Notes: a model not told the origin generated them from the sequence alone. Counted from the first letter of the stretch, positions 7,996 through 17,102 are shown. The stretch is DNA of 56,493 bases from Deltaproteobacteria bacterium (GCA_024275015.1 JAJRZW010000045.1:1-56493); one strand, 5' to 3'. Program-made: numbers and translations.

Positions 7996-9054
7996 ATGCA
8001 ACAGGCCCGGGCCGCGGCGACCGCGTTTACGGCGTTCGCGGATGGTGGTGAAATTGAGTTTTTCCCTCTTGCCGGGGGGCTGATCAACCATACGTTCCTC
8101 TGCCGGCGTGACGATGGGCGGCGTTTTGTCCTTCAGCGGATAAACGGCGAGGTCTTCGCCGACCCCGCCGCCCTTATGGCTAATTTTGTCACGGTCTGCG
8201 CTCACCTTGAGAGGGAGATCGCGACCCGGGGCGCGGACGCGCTCATGACCCGGGTACCGCGTCCCTGTCTGACCGGGGCCGGTGGCTGTCTTTATCTTGA
8301 CGCCGCCGGTGCCGTCTGGCGTCTTCTGACCTTTATCCCCGGTCACAGCCGTCCGCGTCCGCGGAACCGGGAAGAGGCCCGGGCTCTGGGACGGGGCCTG
8401 GGGCGTTTTCATCATCTTCTGTCAGATCTTGATTCATCTTCCCTGGTCGGGGTTATTCCCGGCTTTCACCGTCTTTCCCATTATCTTGAACAATACGATG
8501 CCGTGGCCGCCGGCGGGGAGGATTCGGCAATGGTTTCCGTGATCCGGCGGCGGATAGAGGCATCACGGCGGCAATATCTTGCCCTTGAGGAACATTGGCA
8601 GGCGGGAACCCTGACGGTTCAGGCGATCCACGGTGATCCTAAATGTGAGAATTTTATTTTTGACGATAATCACCGGGTCGTGGCCCTGGTTGACCTAGAT
8701 ACGGTGATGGCGGCGCCGCTGGTTCTCGATGTCGCCGACTGCGTCCGCTCCGGCGCTGTCGGTAACAACGGTTTTGACCCCCGATTTTATCATGCCCTGG
8801 TGGCTGGATGGATGGAAGAGGCTGAGGGGCTTGTCAGGTCACATGAGCTTGAGTTTGTCCCTTTGGCGATAAAATGTCTTTTTTTTGAACTTGGTCTGCG
8901 TTTTTTTACCGATCACCTGGGCGGCGATACCTGGTTCAAGGTCAAAAGCCCTGGGGAAAATCTGTTTCGGGCCCAACGGCAGTTCAGGCTTTTGGATTAT
9001 GCCGAGAAGGAATTATTATCAATAAAAAATACAAGTTTCTCCTTAATGGGGTAA
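7996..9054 (+). CDS. Phosphotransferase-fold sugar kinase (NahK/APH family)
   Basis: About 352 residues of the aminoglycoside phosphotransferase/choline kinase fold. The N-lobe has FPLAGGLINHTFLC and a conserved VLQRIN strand; the C-lobe has the catalytic loop IHGDPKCENFIF and the metal-binding strand VALVDLDTV. The GGLINHTF and LQRIN patterns fit the NahK (N-acetylhexosamine 1-kinase)-like branch, which phosphorylates the anomeric position of GlcNAc/GalNAc; the substrate is inferred. The frame is open from 7855, but the first 47 codons look non-coding. ATG 7996 fits the family; an in-frame TTG at 7978 behind GGGGG is an alternative. Divergent from the porin genes. Confidence 0.78.
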   Translation: MQQARAAATAFTAFADGGEIEFFPLAGGLINHTFLCRRDDGRRFVLQRINGEVFADPAALMANFVTVCAHLEREIATRGADALMTRVPRPCLTGAGGCLYLDAAGAVWRLLTFIPGHSRPRPRNREEARALGRGLGRFHHLLSDLDSSSLVGVIPGFHRLSHYLEQYDAVAAGGEDSAMVSVIRRRIEASRRQYLALEEHWQAGTLTVQAIHGDPKCENFIFDDNHRVVALVDLDTVMAAPLVLDVADCVRSGAVGNNGFDPRFYHALVAGWMEEAEGLVRSHELEFVPLAIKCLFFELGLRFFTDHLGGDTWFKVKSPGENLFRAQRQFRLLDYAEKELLSIKNTSFSLMG

Positions 9055-9135
9055 AATAGTTAGGTGAGAGAGTGTCCTGTTTATTGATGTCGGCGTTGTG
9101 ATCTGTTGTGAAAAGTCGTAAATCATCATTTTTGT

Positions 9136-9205
9136 CATTCCGGCGAAGGCCGGAATTCGATGATGAAATATATTGTGGATTCCGGCTTTCGTCGCGCGCA
9201 GATTT
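9136..9205 (+). repeat. REP-like palindrome pair
   Basis: GTCATTCCGGCGAAGGCCGG forms a hairpin (ATTCCGGC/GCCGGAAT) and is followed 20 bases later by a related half, GGATTCCGGCTTTCGTCG. This resembles the widespread bacterial REP sequences. It lies in the 205-base gap before the HEAT-repeat gene; I see nothing else in that gap. Confidence 0.55.
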
Positions 9206-9259
9206 AATTTTGCCTTCTGATTCACGGCAGCCCCCGTAACCCTTTTCATGATTTGCTGA

Positions 9260-11287
9260 ATGACTGAAAACGATAAAAGTATCGCCGATCAATTTCTTGA
9301 GGAGATGAGTGCCGGGCCGGACCCGGAAGAGTTTAGCGGCGTAATCGCTTTTGTCGCCGCTCTGCTCGCGGCGCTTAAGAATTATTCTCTCCTTCCAGAG
9401 GAACACGCCACCACCCGCAAGATGGTGACCGCGGTTCATAAGGGTCTGGTCGCCTTTCAGCGCGATTTCGGTAATCTCAAGCTTGATATCAGCAAGGACA
9501 CCATGCATTATCGCGGCGAAGAGGTCCATCGCGGCCCTTTGACCTCCGATAACCTTGCCTATATCTGTTGTCGTGACGGTATAATCTGGATTGAGTTTCA
9601 AGAGGGCCTTGAGGCCTGGGAGTTGACCCGTTTCTTTCGCATCATCAACCGGTACCGGATCCTGTTGGAGGAGCCGGAGGATGATCTGGTCACCGCCATC
9701 TGGGAGGAGAATTTCCCTCATATCGCCATTGAGGCCAATGATGATCTTTGGGAAGCGGAACCGGTGCTTGAATTTTCGATGATTAACCCGGCTGGCCTGC
9801 GTCATATTTACGAAAAAAGCTCAGGCTCAGGCATCCTTGGGGGAGTGCTCTCCTCTGATGACGGCCCCGGAGGCGGCGGCAGCGGCAGCGGCGGGGGAAG
9901 CGGTGACGACATCGGCCCCGGAGGCGGAGGCAGTGGCGGCGGCGGGGGAAGCGGTGACTCCGGCGTCGGGGAAGGCCTATCCCCTGGCCCTGGTTTCGGC
10001 GGTATTGGTCTCGGCGGTGGACGGGGCGACGGCATCGGGGCCGGCGGCCCGGGGGAGTTGGGCAGCGCCATCCATGTTGCCGGTTCGCGTAACCGTTTCG
10101 GCGATGGGGTGGAAGAGGTGGAAGATGGAGCCCCGGTTGATTATCGCGGTCATATTGCGGTCAGTATCGCCTCGCCGGAGATCAGCCATGAACTCTGGAG
10201 ACTTTCCGATACCGAGCAGGCGGCAATCGCGAAGATGGTTGAGGAGGAGGAGGCCCGGGTCATCGGTAACGATGTGGTCGAGATGCTGATGACGATCCTT
10301 ATCCGTGAAGACGATCCGCGGATATTTGAGTCAATTCTCAACTTCATGCTTGAGGAATTTCGCAGCCTCCTTGAACTGCGTGATTTTACCTTCGCCTATG
10401 CCCTGCTCAATACCATCGGTAAGATCCGCGACCGGGCCATCGGCAAGAGGGAGTGGACCCGGCCCCTGCTTGATAAATATTTTGACGATATCTCCGAACC
10501 CGAGGTCCTTGAGGTGTTGATGCCGGTGTGGGCTGACCTTGCCGCCCTTGACCGGAAGAATCTGCAGAAGTTCGCGGCGATCATGCAGTTCCTCCCCGGT
10601 CGGGCCGGGGTTTCGTTCGGGCCAATGATAAATGAGGTCAGGGAAGCGACCGCGAGACAACTTTTTGTCGATATCATCGTCAGTTTCGCCCGTCGCGATG
10701 TCGAGACCCTGAAGGATCTTCTGGCCCGTCCGGAAGAGGATCTGCTCGCAAAAATTCTCCATGGTCTTGATTACCGGCGTGACCGGGAGGCGGAGGCGGT
10801 TCTGGTGGACAAGGTCCTGCATCATCCCCGGGTTGCCATCCGCAGGGAGGCCCTTGATACCCTGATAAGCTGGGGCTGCCGGGAATACCGGAAATTATTG
10901 ACCGTTCTTGACGATCCCGACCGTCGGATCCGTGATACTGTTCTCGGCTATATCGGCCTGCGTCGCAGCGGCGAGGTCGAGGAGATGTTGCAGGATTATC
11001 TGGGGCGGGAACGTTACCAGATTAATACCGCTGAACATATAATCGACTGTTACCGGGCCCTGGGACAATGCGGTTCGGTTAGTTCCATTCCGTATCTTGC
11101 CAGGGTCCTTACCGGGCATAAATTTAATTTTGTTACCGGCCTGGGGGTCCCGGCCCATCGGCAGGGCGCGGCCCTGGCCCTGGCCGGGATTGACACCAGG
11201 GAAAGCCGGGAGATTCTTAAAAAGGCCGCGTCATCGGGGATGCCCCACATCAAGAGCGCGGCGGCAAAGGCCCTGGCGGAGATATGA
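9260..11287 (+). CDS. HEAT-repeat protein with glycine-rich linker
   Basis: A 675-residue cytoplasmic protein in three parts. Residues about 1-180 form an alpha/beta N-terminal domain (ALLAALKNYSLL, FGNLKLDISKDTMHYRGE). Residues about 190-272 are a low-complexity Gly/Ser linker encoded by GGC/GGA-rich repeats. From about residue 285 the protein is helical with HEAT-type repeats towards the C-terminus (DPDRRIRDTVLGYIG). No catalytic motif is visible, so a scaffolding role is likely. The gene overlaps the following HD-GYP gene by 4 bases (ATGA), and that protein has the same plan (N-domain, Gly-rich linker, effector). A shared pathway is therefore inferred. The ATG lacks a clear ribosome-binding site. 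Confidence 0.75.
   Translation: MTENDKSIADQFLEEMSAGPDPEEFSGVIAFVAALLAALKNYSLLPEEHATTRKMVTAVHKGLVAFQRDFGNLKLDISKDTMHYRGEEVHRGPLTSDNLAYICCRDGIIWIEFQEGLEAWELTRFFRIINRYRILLEEPEDDLVTAIWEENFPHIAIEANDDLWEAEPVLEFSMINPAGLRHIYEKSSGSGILGGVLSSDDGPGGGGSGSGGGSGDDIGPGGGGSGGGGGSGDSGVGEGLSPGPGFGGIGLGGGRGDGIGAGGPGELGSAIHVAGSRNRFGDGVEEVEDGAPVDYRGHIAVSIASPEISHELWRLSDTEQAAIAKMVEEEEARVIGNDVVEMLMTILIREDDPRIFESILNFMLEEFRSLLELRDFTFAYALLNTIGKIRDRAIGKREWTRPLLDKYFDDISEPEVLEVLMPVWADLAALDRKNLQKFAAIMQFLPGRAGVSFGPMINEVREATARQLFVDIIVSFARRDVETLKDLLARPEEDLLAKILHGLDYRRDREAEAVLVDKVLHHPRVAIRREALDTLISWGCREYRKLLTVLDDPDRRIRDTVLGYIGLRRSGEVEEMLQDYLGRERYQINTAEHIIDCYRALGQCGSVSSIPYLARVLTGHKFNFVTGLGVPAHRQGAALALAGIDTRESREILKKAASSGMPHIKSAAAKALAEI
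9855..10065 (+). repeat. Low-complexity GGC/GGA repeat encoding a Gly/Ser linker
   Basis: Imperfect short repeats of GGCGGC, GGCAGC and GGGGGAAGCGG within the HEAT gene, translated as runs such as GGGGSGSGGGSG. Such repeats can change length by slippage in multiples of three without breaking the frame. A similar but not identical tract lies in the next gene at about 11800-11945. Confidence 0.8.
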
Positions 11288-12918
11288 TGTCTCAGGAAAA
11301 AGAAAAAAAATATTCGTCCCGGTCGAATCTTTTGCCGCCGGAAGAGTTTATGGTTGCGTTTAACGGCCTGGTACAGACGGTGAAAATTCACCAGGGCAAT
11401 AATCGTCTGGTGGTTGACGGGATCAGGCGTTTTGTCGAGCTGGCGACCCTGCTTATAGGACAGGATGAGTATATGACCCTGCAGATATCCCACGGGGTTT
11501 TTTATATGCAGGAGGAAAAGCTCCCCAGTCGGCGCCGGACCGGGCAACTCCTTGACCGGATGCTGGAATACTTTGAAAAACGGGAGCTTCCCGGTTTGCG
11601 TATCTATCCCAGCGTACGGGTGGCCCCGGCGGAGAAGATCCTTGCCTTTGTCCGTCTTCTTAACCAGATGGTGAAACAGAAGAACCCCATGGACTGGCTG
11701 GTTCTCCCGCTTGAGGCGGCAAAGATCGAATGGGTCGCGGTTATTCAACCCGAAGCCCCGGGGATCAGCGGTTATTCCGATACCGCTTCGGTATGGGGCG
11801 GTTTTGATGGTGGCACTCCGGGCAGTGATTCCGGCGGTGGTTCAGGTGGCGGTGCTTCGGTCGGTAGTGAAGGCGGTATTGGATCGGGAGCCGGCCCGGG
11901 CAGTGGCGGTGGAACCGGCGGCCCTGGTGGTGGCGGGGATGTTGGTGATGCCTCGGAGGAGGCGGTTGGCTATCTCGCCGCCCGTAAGGTATATTCCTAT
12001 GCCATGGCCAGCATGCGCGATGTGGCCCGCAAGATATCCATCAACCAGCGGACCGGAATCAGAAAGGCGGTACGGGTGGTTCAGACCATGGTTGAGGACG
12101 TTATTCTACAGGACAAACCCCTGCTTCTGGCCATGAGCACCATCAAGGTCTATGACGACTATACCTTCTGCCATTCGGTTAACGTCTCGATTCTCTCCAT
12201 GTATCTGGGCAAGGAGCTGGGGCTGTCACGGGAATCCCTTGAAATGCTTGGAGTCTGCGGTCTGTTCCATGACCTCGGCAAGGTCCTGGTGCCGCAGCGG
12301 ATATTGAAGAAGCCGGGTAAACTTGACCCGGAAGAGTATGCCGAAATCAAGCAGCATTCCTTAAACAGCGTCAGGCTGATCGTCAAGCTCCGGGCTTCAA
12401 GCAAACGCAAGGCGCGAATTCTTCTCGCCCCCTTTGAACATCACCTTCGTTACAGTCGCAAGGGTTATCCCGAGGTGGGATGGCGACGTCCCATCAGTCT
12501 CTTCGGCCGTGTCCTGGCGGTGGCCGATGTCTATGACGCTCTGACTTCACCGCGGGTATATCGCGAGGAGGCAATCCCCGCCGACCGGGCTCTGGGTATC
12601 ATGCTTGAGGAATCCGGGGACTACTTTGATCCCATCATCCTCAAGGTCTTTATCAATATGCTGGGGGTTTATCCCATCGGCACTGTACTTGAGCTTGACG
12701 ACGGCCAGATGGGGGTGGTCTGTTCGACCCCGTCGGCGGCCGCGGTTGACCGGCCCCGACTGGTGATGATGGTCCCTGACGGCAGGGGCGGGCTTCAGAA
12801 GGGTGGCATCCTTGATCTTACCGGCTGCGATCCAGCCACCGGGTCGTTTGTCCGTTCGGTCAAGAAGAGCTATAACCCGGTAACCCTCGGGATCCAGCCG
12901 GCGCAGTTTCTTTCCTGA
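11284..12918 (+). CDS. HD-GYP domain protein with glycine-rich linker
   Basis: A 544-residue protein. Residues about 1-160 are an alpha/beta domain (VQTVKIHQGNNRLVVDGI; MTLQISHGVFYMQEE) that looks distantly like the N-domain of the HEAT protein before it. Residues about 170-225 are Gly-rich. The rest is an HD-GYP phosphodiesterase domain: GLFHDLGKVLVP carries the HD pair and KGYP the GYP motif, preceded by EHHLRY. HD-GYP enzymes hydrolyse cyclic di-GMP; the usual HHExxDGxGYP is altered here (EHHLRYSRKGYP), so activity may be changed or lost. A C-terminal domain of about 90 residues follows. Translationally coupled to the HEAT gene by a 4-base overlap. Confidence 0.85.
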   Translation: MMSQEKEKKYSSRSNLLPPEEFMVAFNGLVQTVKIHQGNNRLVVDGIRRFVELATLLIGQDEYMTLQISHGVFYMQEEKLPSRRRTGQLLDRMLEYFEKRELPGLRIYPSVRVAPAEKILAFVRLLNQMVKQKNPMDWLVLPLEAAKIEWVAVIQPEAPGISGYSDTASVWGGFDGGTPGSDSGGGSGGGASVGSEGGIGSGAGPGSGGGTGGPGGGGDVGDASEEAVGYLAARKVYSYAMASMRDVARKISINQRTGIRKAVRVVQTMVEDVILQDKPLLLAMSTIKVYDDYTFCHSVNVSILSMYLGKELGLSRESLEMLGVCGLFHDLGKVLVPQRILKKPGKLDPEEYAEIKQHSLNSVRLIVKLRASSKRKARILLAPFEHHLRYSRKGYPEVGWRRPISLFGRVLAVADVYDALTSPRVYREEAIPADRALGIMLEESGDYFDPIILKVFINMLGVYPIGTVLELDDGQMGVVCSTPSAAAVDRPRLVMMVPDGRGGLQKGGILDLTGCDPATGSFVRSVKKSYNPVTLGIQPAQFLS

Positions 12919-12938
12919 TCCGATGACCATTAAAATAT

Positions 12939-12984
12939 GATGGTCTCGTAACAAGCCCCCGCGGGGACTTGTTACGACTTCACC
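12939..12984 (+). repeat. Short hairpin made of two family-3 ends
   Basis: GATGGTCTCGTAACAAGC and, after CCCCGCGGGG, the inverse ACTTGTTACGACTTCACC. These are the terminal sequences of repeat family 3 brought together without the interior, giving a strong hairpin 20 bases after the HD-GYP stop codon. It may act as an RNA 3'-end structure but lacks a T-run. Confidence 0.65.
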
Positions 12985-12993
12985 AAATATAAT

Positions 12994-13212
12994 CCTGAAT
13001 CCGTGACGGCTTAGTGGTAACCGAGTATGTATTTATCTGAATTCATGCGTTTTTTTGCCTGATTTTCACTCCGGCGGAAATTTCACCCCGCCGCCCTTCG
13101 GGCGTCCGGGAACGGCGCATCTGCGGTGTCGGCAAGCAGTTGATATACCGAAGTATAATCAACGTGCTTGCCTCCTTGCATCTGCACCGTTCCCGAACGT
13201 CACGGATCCAGG
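12994..13212 (+). repeat. Family 1 element, copy 1 (terminal inverted repeats, 5-bp duplication)
   Basis: A 219-bp non-coding element with ends CCTGAATCCGTGACG and, inverted, CGTCACGGATCCAGG (one mismatch). It is flanked by ATAAT on both sides (12989-12993 and 13213-13217), which looks like a target duplication. The right half is a long imperfect palindrome: CGGGAACGGCGCATCTGC and GGCAAGCAGTTGAT pair with ATCAACGTGCTTGCC and GCATCTGCACCGTTCCCG. An inverted copy, similar over its whole length, is at 27169-27389. Together with the hairpin before it, it fills most of the gap between the HD-GYP gene and the CHASE2 kinase gene. Confidence 0.8.
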
Positions 13213-13361
13213 ATAATGTAAGCGCTCCAGGGACAACCCGTTCGATCCCGCCATGGTTGGTGAATTATTCACAGGTTGCCTCCTGCCTCCGGCAGTGTTA
13301 GGCTTCAGACGGAATTTTGTCAACTGTTTCCCTCAAACTTGAAAAAACACACTTTGCCTCT

Positions 13362-15845
13362 ATGAAACAACGCTTTATCTTTTCCAGATTTGGCCTTGCC
13401 GCGATTTTTCTCCTCTGTATTTCCATGTTTTCAATTCTTGCCGTCTGGGATATTGCCGATCGTTTTGATCTGCCCCTCTACGATGTCGCCATGCGGCAGC
13501 GTAAGGCGCGGTCGGGGCCGGTGGTTCTGGTTTCCATTGACCGCCGTAGTCTCAATCGTGTTGGCCGCTGGCCCTGGCCCCGGCGGAAGGTCGCGGTATT
13601 GGTTGACCGTCTCCGGCGGTCCGGGGCGGAAACCATCGGCCTTGATTTTTCCCTTGCCGGCCGGGACCCTTCCGCCGTTGATTTCGCGGCGATCGAGGCG
13701 GTCATGGTTGAGGCGCTTTCCGGGAAATCCGGGAAAAAATTGCGGCAGGGTTTTGCCAAATTAAAGAAAAAATTCGCCGGTGACCAGCTTCTTGCCCGGG
13801 CCATGGGCCGGGGACGGGTGGTGCTTGGGATTGATACCACTGGTATCGATTCCGTCCTGCCGTCGTGGATGTCAGCCCTGGCCCTGTCAAACCTCACCCC
13901 TTACCCTGAGCCCGCCGCCTTTGCCAACCCCTGGCCGGCCCCCCCTTTTTTTCGTGATTTTGGTCTTGATCTTCCTCCGGCGCGACTGGTGCGCTCGGCA
14001 GGGGCGGTCGGTCATCGGCTCTTTAAGCGGGACAGCGACGGCCTGGTCCGGCGGCAGCCGGTGTTTGTCCGTTCCAGTGGGCAATTGCTGCCCGCGTTTA
14101 GTCTTGCCTCTTTTCTGGAGTATCGCCACCGCAGTCTTGCCGGGTTGCGGGGGCTGTTCGGGCCGCGCCGGGTACTGGCGCTTTTCAGCGGCGAGGAGCG
14201 TATCCCACTGGTCGCCTCCGGGGATATGCTGATTGATTTCGCATATCTGCGGGGGATGAAACGGGTTTCAGCGTCACGGATTATGGCCGGAAAGAAGGAC
14301 TATGCTCTGGCCGGGGCCGTGGTAATTGTCGGGCCTTCCGTTGCCGCCGGTGGAACGATCATGCCGACCCCGGCTGGCGATCTCGCCGTCTCCGAGATCG
14401 AGGCGGCCGCCACCGCCACCCTTGTTTCTTCCCATCGTCCGGCGCGGCTGCCATGGGCCTGGCTGCTCGAACTGGGGGTAATGGTCTATCTGTTTTTCTT
14501 CGTTTCCCTGGCAGGGCCGCGCATGGGTTCGCTCTCCGGGGGGCTTCTTTTTTCGGTTTCGGCCGGGGGCTGGATTGTTGCCGCTTTTGTCCTTTTATGG
14601 GCCGGGGGGTTCTGGTTCCGGGCCGTCACCCCGGTGTTGCCGGGGCTTTTTGCTTATGGGCTGGTATTGCTTTATCGCCGATCCCCCGCTCGAACCATCC
14701 TTGATCCCGCAGTGATTGCGGATAATAAAAAGGTCGGCCTTGCCTTCCAGAGTCAGGGGCTTCTTGACCTGGCGATGGATACATTTATGGCCCTGCCCGC
14801 CGTTGATCCCTCGTGTCGGGAGTTGCTTTACAACCTCGCCCTCGACCTTGAGCGTAAAAGGATGTTTGCCAAGGCGATAGTGGTTTATGAAAGGGTAGAG
14901 AAACGCGGCGGCCATCGCGACAGTCGTGAACGTCTGGCCCGGGTCAGGAAGGTGGTTGATATGCCTTCCCTTCGCACCGCCCTCGGCGCGGATGTCACCA
15001 CCGTCGGTTTTACCGCCCCGACCATAGGCCGTTACGAGATCATTCGCGAACTGGGGCAGGGGGCCATCGGTACCGTTTACCTTGGCCGTGACCCCAAGAT
15101 TAACCGTGAGGTGGCGATCAAGACCTTGCGGACCCAGGAGGTGGCCGGCGACGATCTTGAAGAGGTGCGGGAACGCTTTTTTCGCGAGGCCGAGGCTGCC
15201 GGCTCATTGAATCACCCCAATATCGTCACCATCTATGATATCGGCGAGGACGACGATACGACCTATATCGCCATGGAGGTATTGAACGGCCGGGAACTCT
15301 CCTCTTTCTGTCGTCCGGAGGCTCTGCGATCGGTGGACGAGGTCCTGCGGATTGTTATTCAGGTCGCCTCTGCTCTTGATTACGCCCATAAAAATCAGGT
15401 CGTTCATCGGGACATAAAACCGGCCAATGTCGTGGTGATGGACGACGGCCAGGTGAAGGTGGCTGATTTCGGCATCGCCCGTCTGCAGACGGCATCAACC
15501 TATACCCGGACCGGTGCTATCCTCGGAACCCCGAATTATATGTCGCCGGAACAGGTGGAAGGCAAGAAGGTTGATGGTCGCAGTGACCTGTTTTCCCTCG
15601 GGGTGGTTTTTTATGAGCTCCTCAGTGGGGTCAAACCCTTTAAACACGAGAATGTCGCCACCCTCATGCACCTGATCGCCAGGGCCGATTTTATTCCTCT
15701 GGACGAGGTCAGGGATGGCCTTCCGTCGTGCCTGTATGAGCTTGTGGCCCGACTTCTGGCCCGGGCCAAGAGCCGGCGTTTCCAAAAGGCCGCCGATTTT
15801 GAGGCGGCGGCGCGGGAATGCCTGGCCGGTATTGACAGGAGTTGA
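13362..15845 (+). CDS. CHASE2-domain serine/threonine protein kinase
   Basis: About 827 residues. An N-terminal membrane helix (about 8-28) leads into an extracytoplasmic CHASE2 sensor (LYDVAMRQRKARSGPVVLVS, then GLDFSLAG) of about 330 residues, closed by three membrane helices (about 365-450). A short TPR-like helical stretch follows. From about residue 555 there is a complete Hanks-type kinase: ELGQGAIGTVYLG (P-loop), VAIKTLR (Lys), HRDIKPANV (catalytic loop), DFG and GTPNYMSPEQ (activation segment). The lysine, Asp and DFG residues are all present, so it should be active. The frame is also open to a TTG at 13317; ATG 13362 directly precedes the membrane helix and is preferred. It is coupled to the next gene. 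Confidence 0.88.
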   Translation: MKQRFIFSRFGLAAIFLLCISMFSILAVWDIADRFDLPLYDVAMRQRKARSGPVVLVSIDRRSLNRVGRWPWPRRKVAVLVDRLRRSGAETIGLDFSLAGRDPSAVDFAAIEAVMVEALSGKSGKKLRQGFAKLKKKFAGDQLLARAMGRGRVVLGIDTTGIDSVLPSWMSALALSNLTPYPEPAAFANPWPAPPFFRDFGLDLPPARLVRSAGAVGHRLFKRDSDGLVRRQPVFVRSSGQLLPAFSLASFLEYRHRSLAGLRGLFGPRRVLALFSGEERIPLVASGDMLIDFAYLRGMKRVSASRIMAGKKDYALAGAVVIVGPSVAAGGTIMPTPAGDLAVSEIEAAATATLVSSHRPARLPWAWLLELGVMVYLFFFVSLAGPRMGSLSGGLLFSVSAGGWIVAAFVLLWAGGFWFRAVTPVLPGLFAYGLVLLYRRSPARTILDPAVIADNKKVGLAFQSQGLLDLAMDTFMALPAVDPSCRELLYNLALDLERKRMFAKAIVVYERVEKRGGHRDSRERLARVRKVVDMPSLRTALGADVTTVGFTAPTIGRYEIIRELGQGAIGTVYLGRDPKINREVAIKTLRTQEVAGDDLEEVRERFFREAEAAGSLNHPNIVTIYDIGEDDDTTYIAMEVLNGRELSSFCRPEALRSVDEVLRIVIQVASALDYAHKNQVVHRDIKPANVVVMDDGQVKVADFGIARLQTASTYTRTGAILGTPNYMSPEQVEGKKVDGRSDLFSLGVVFYELLSGVKPFKHENVATLMHLIARADFIPLDEVRDGLPSCLYELVARLLARAKSRRFQKAADFEAAARECLAGIDRS

Positions 15846-15856
15846 CCTACGGCCGT

Positions 15857-16978
15857 ATGGATATCAGAGACAGGATAGAACATGGCCGGGAACGGATGGT
15901 CAACTTTGTTGGTGAAGAAAGGATCAGCCGCTGGCGGAAATTTGTCCCGGCGGCGCTCTTTGCCTCCGGCTTTGTTTTTGATATCGTCACCCTTGGGCGG
16001 ATCGATTCCATCAGCACCATGGCCGGTCATGGCCTCTATCTCGCCGCGGCTGTTTTTATCCTTGCCTCCCTATTTGTAAAACCTGAAGGCTGGCAGCCTG
16101 AAAGGCCATGGCTGGCGCGGATTGTCGCCCTGCGTCAGGAGGGGTTACATTTTTTTCTCGGTGGTCTTCTCAACGCCTTTGTTATCTTCTATTTCAAGAG
16201 CGGGACCCTGGCCAATTCCTTTCTTCTCCTTTTCCTGCTTGTTCTGCTTCTGCTCGCAAACGAGACCAGTTTTTTCAGGTCACGGGGGTTGGCGTTGAAG
16301 AGCACGCTGGTGATGATAAATCTGGTCAGTTTTTTTCTTTATTTATTGCCGGTGCTTGTCGGCGGTCGGGGGGGCTGGCTCTTTGTCGCAAGTCTTGGTC
16401 TCGCCATCCTGGTTTTCACGCTCATGGGGGCGGCCCTGGCGGGATCAGGGGTGGCGATTGCGGATGTGAGCGCCTGGCTTTATGTCCCCGGTTGTCTGGT
16501 GGTATGCGCTTTTGTTCTGTTTTATGCCTTAAGAATTCTGCCGCCGCTGCCGTTAAGCGCGCGCTATATCGGGGTATATCATAAGGTTGAGCGGGACGGG
16601 GGATCGTATATTCTCCACCGGCAGACGCCGTTATGGCATTTCTGGGTCCATGGCGACGTAGATTTTGCCGCCGCCCCCGGGGATCGTATCTATGTCTTTG
16701 CCCGCATCTTTGCCCCCCGGGGGTTTTCCGAGAGAGTTTTTCTCCGCTTTCAGCGTTGGGGCACGGGGAAATGGCTGACCAGTGACCGAATCGGCATGGG
16801 GGTATCCGGCGGGCGTGACCTGGGGTGGCGGGGGTATGCCTACAAGAAAAATTACCGCCCCGGCGACTGGCGGGTCTTGTTGGAAACTCCGGACGGGCTT
16901 GAGATCGGGAGGCTGAATTTCAGGGTCCGCAAGGTCGCGGCAAACGGAATCAGTGAAGATTACGTTGAAGTGCATTGA
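15857..16978 (+). CDS. Polytopic membrane protein with C-terminal DUF2914
   Basis: About 373 residues: six or seven hydrophobic helices between about 25 and 240, then a soluble C-terminal domain (about 250-365) matching DUF2914 (WHFWVHGDVDF, YKKNYRPGDWRVLLET, IGRLNFRV). DUF2914 is a small beta domain of unknown role found in membrane-linked proteins. The frame is open from a TTG at 15842 that overlaps the kinase stop; neither TTG 15842 nor ATG 15857 has a well-spaced ribosome-binding site. The tight junction suggests it works with, or is a substrate of, the CHASE2 kinase (inference). Confidence 0.78.
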   Translation: MDIRDRIEHGRERMVNFVGEERISRWRKFVPAALFASGFVFDIVTLGRIDSISTMAGHGLYLAAAVFILASLFVKPEGWQPERPWLARIVALRQEGLHFFLGGLLNAFVIFYFKSGTLANSFLLLFLLVLLLLANETSFFRSRGLALKSTLVMINLVSFFLYLLPVLVGGRGGWLFVASLGLAILVFTLMGAALAGSGVAIADVSAWLYVPGCLVVCAFVLFYALRILPPLPLSARYIGVYHKVERDGGSYILHRQTPLWHFWVHGDVDFAAAPGDRIYVFARIFAPRGFSERVFLRFQRWGTGKWLTSDRIGMGVSGGRDLGWRGYAYKKNYRPGDWRVLLETPDGLEIGRLNFRVRKVAANGISEDYVEVH

Positions 16979-17065
16979 ATTTTCCTGCATTCAGTCCATG
17001 GCGGTCTTGAACGCCGTTTTGCCCGTACTGTAAATTATGCTGTCCAGCAAAATTTCCTTATGGAA

Positions 17066-17102
17066 GACAGGGTTGTAAAGACCCGGCTGTCAATTTTTTT
17101 TT
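17066..17102 (+). terminator. Possible rho-independent terminator after the DUF2914 gene
   Basis: GACAG ... CTGTC arms with an inner GGT/ACC pairing are followed by AATTTTTTTTT. The stem is short (5 + 3 bp), but the T-run is long. It would separate the 9-17 kb operon from the sensor-kinase operon. The rest of the 250-base gap shows only a small TACCAC/GTGGTA hairpin at about 17202-17218, just before the next start codon. Confidence 0.45.

Noticed and set aside
8984-9805. 273-codon minus-strand frame over the sugar-kinase/HEAT gap
   Set aside because: It crosses a REP-like palindrome and lies opposite the well-supported HEAT gene; the sequence does not look like a protein.
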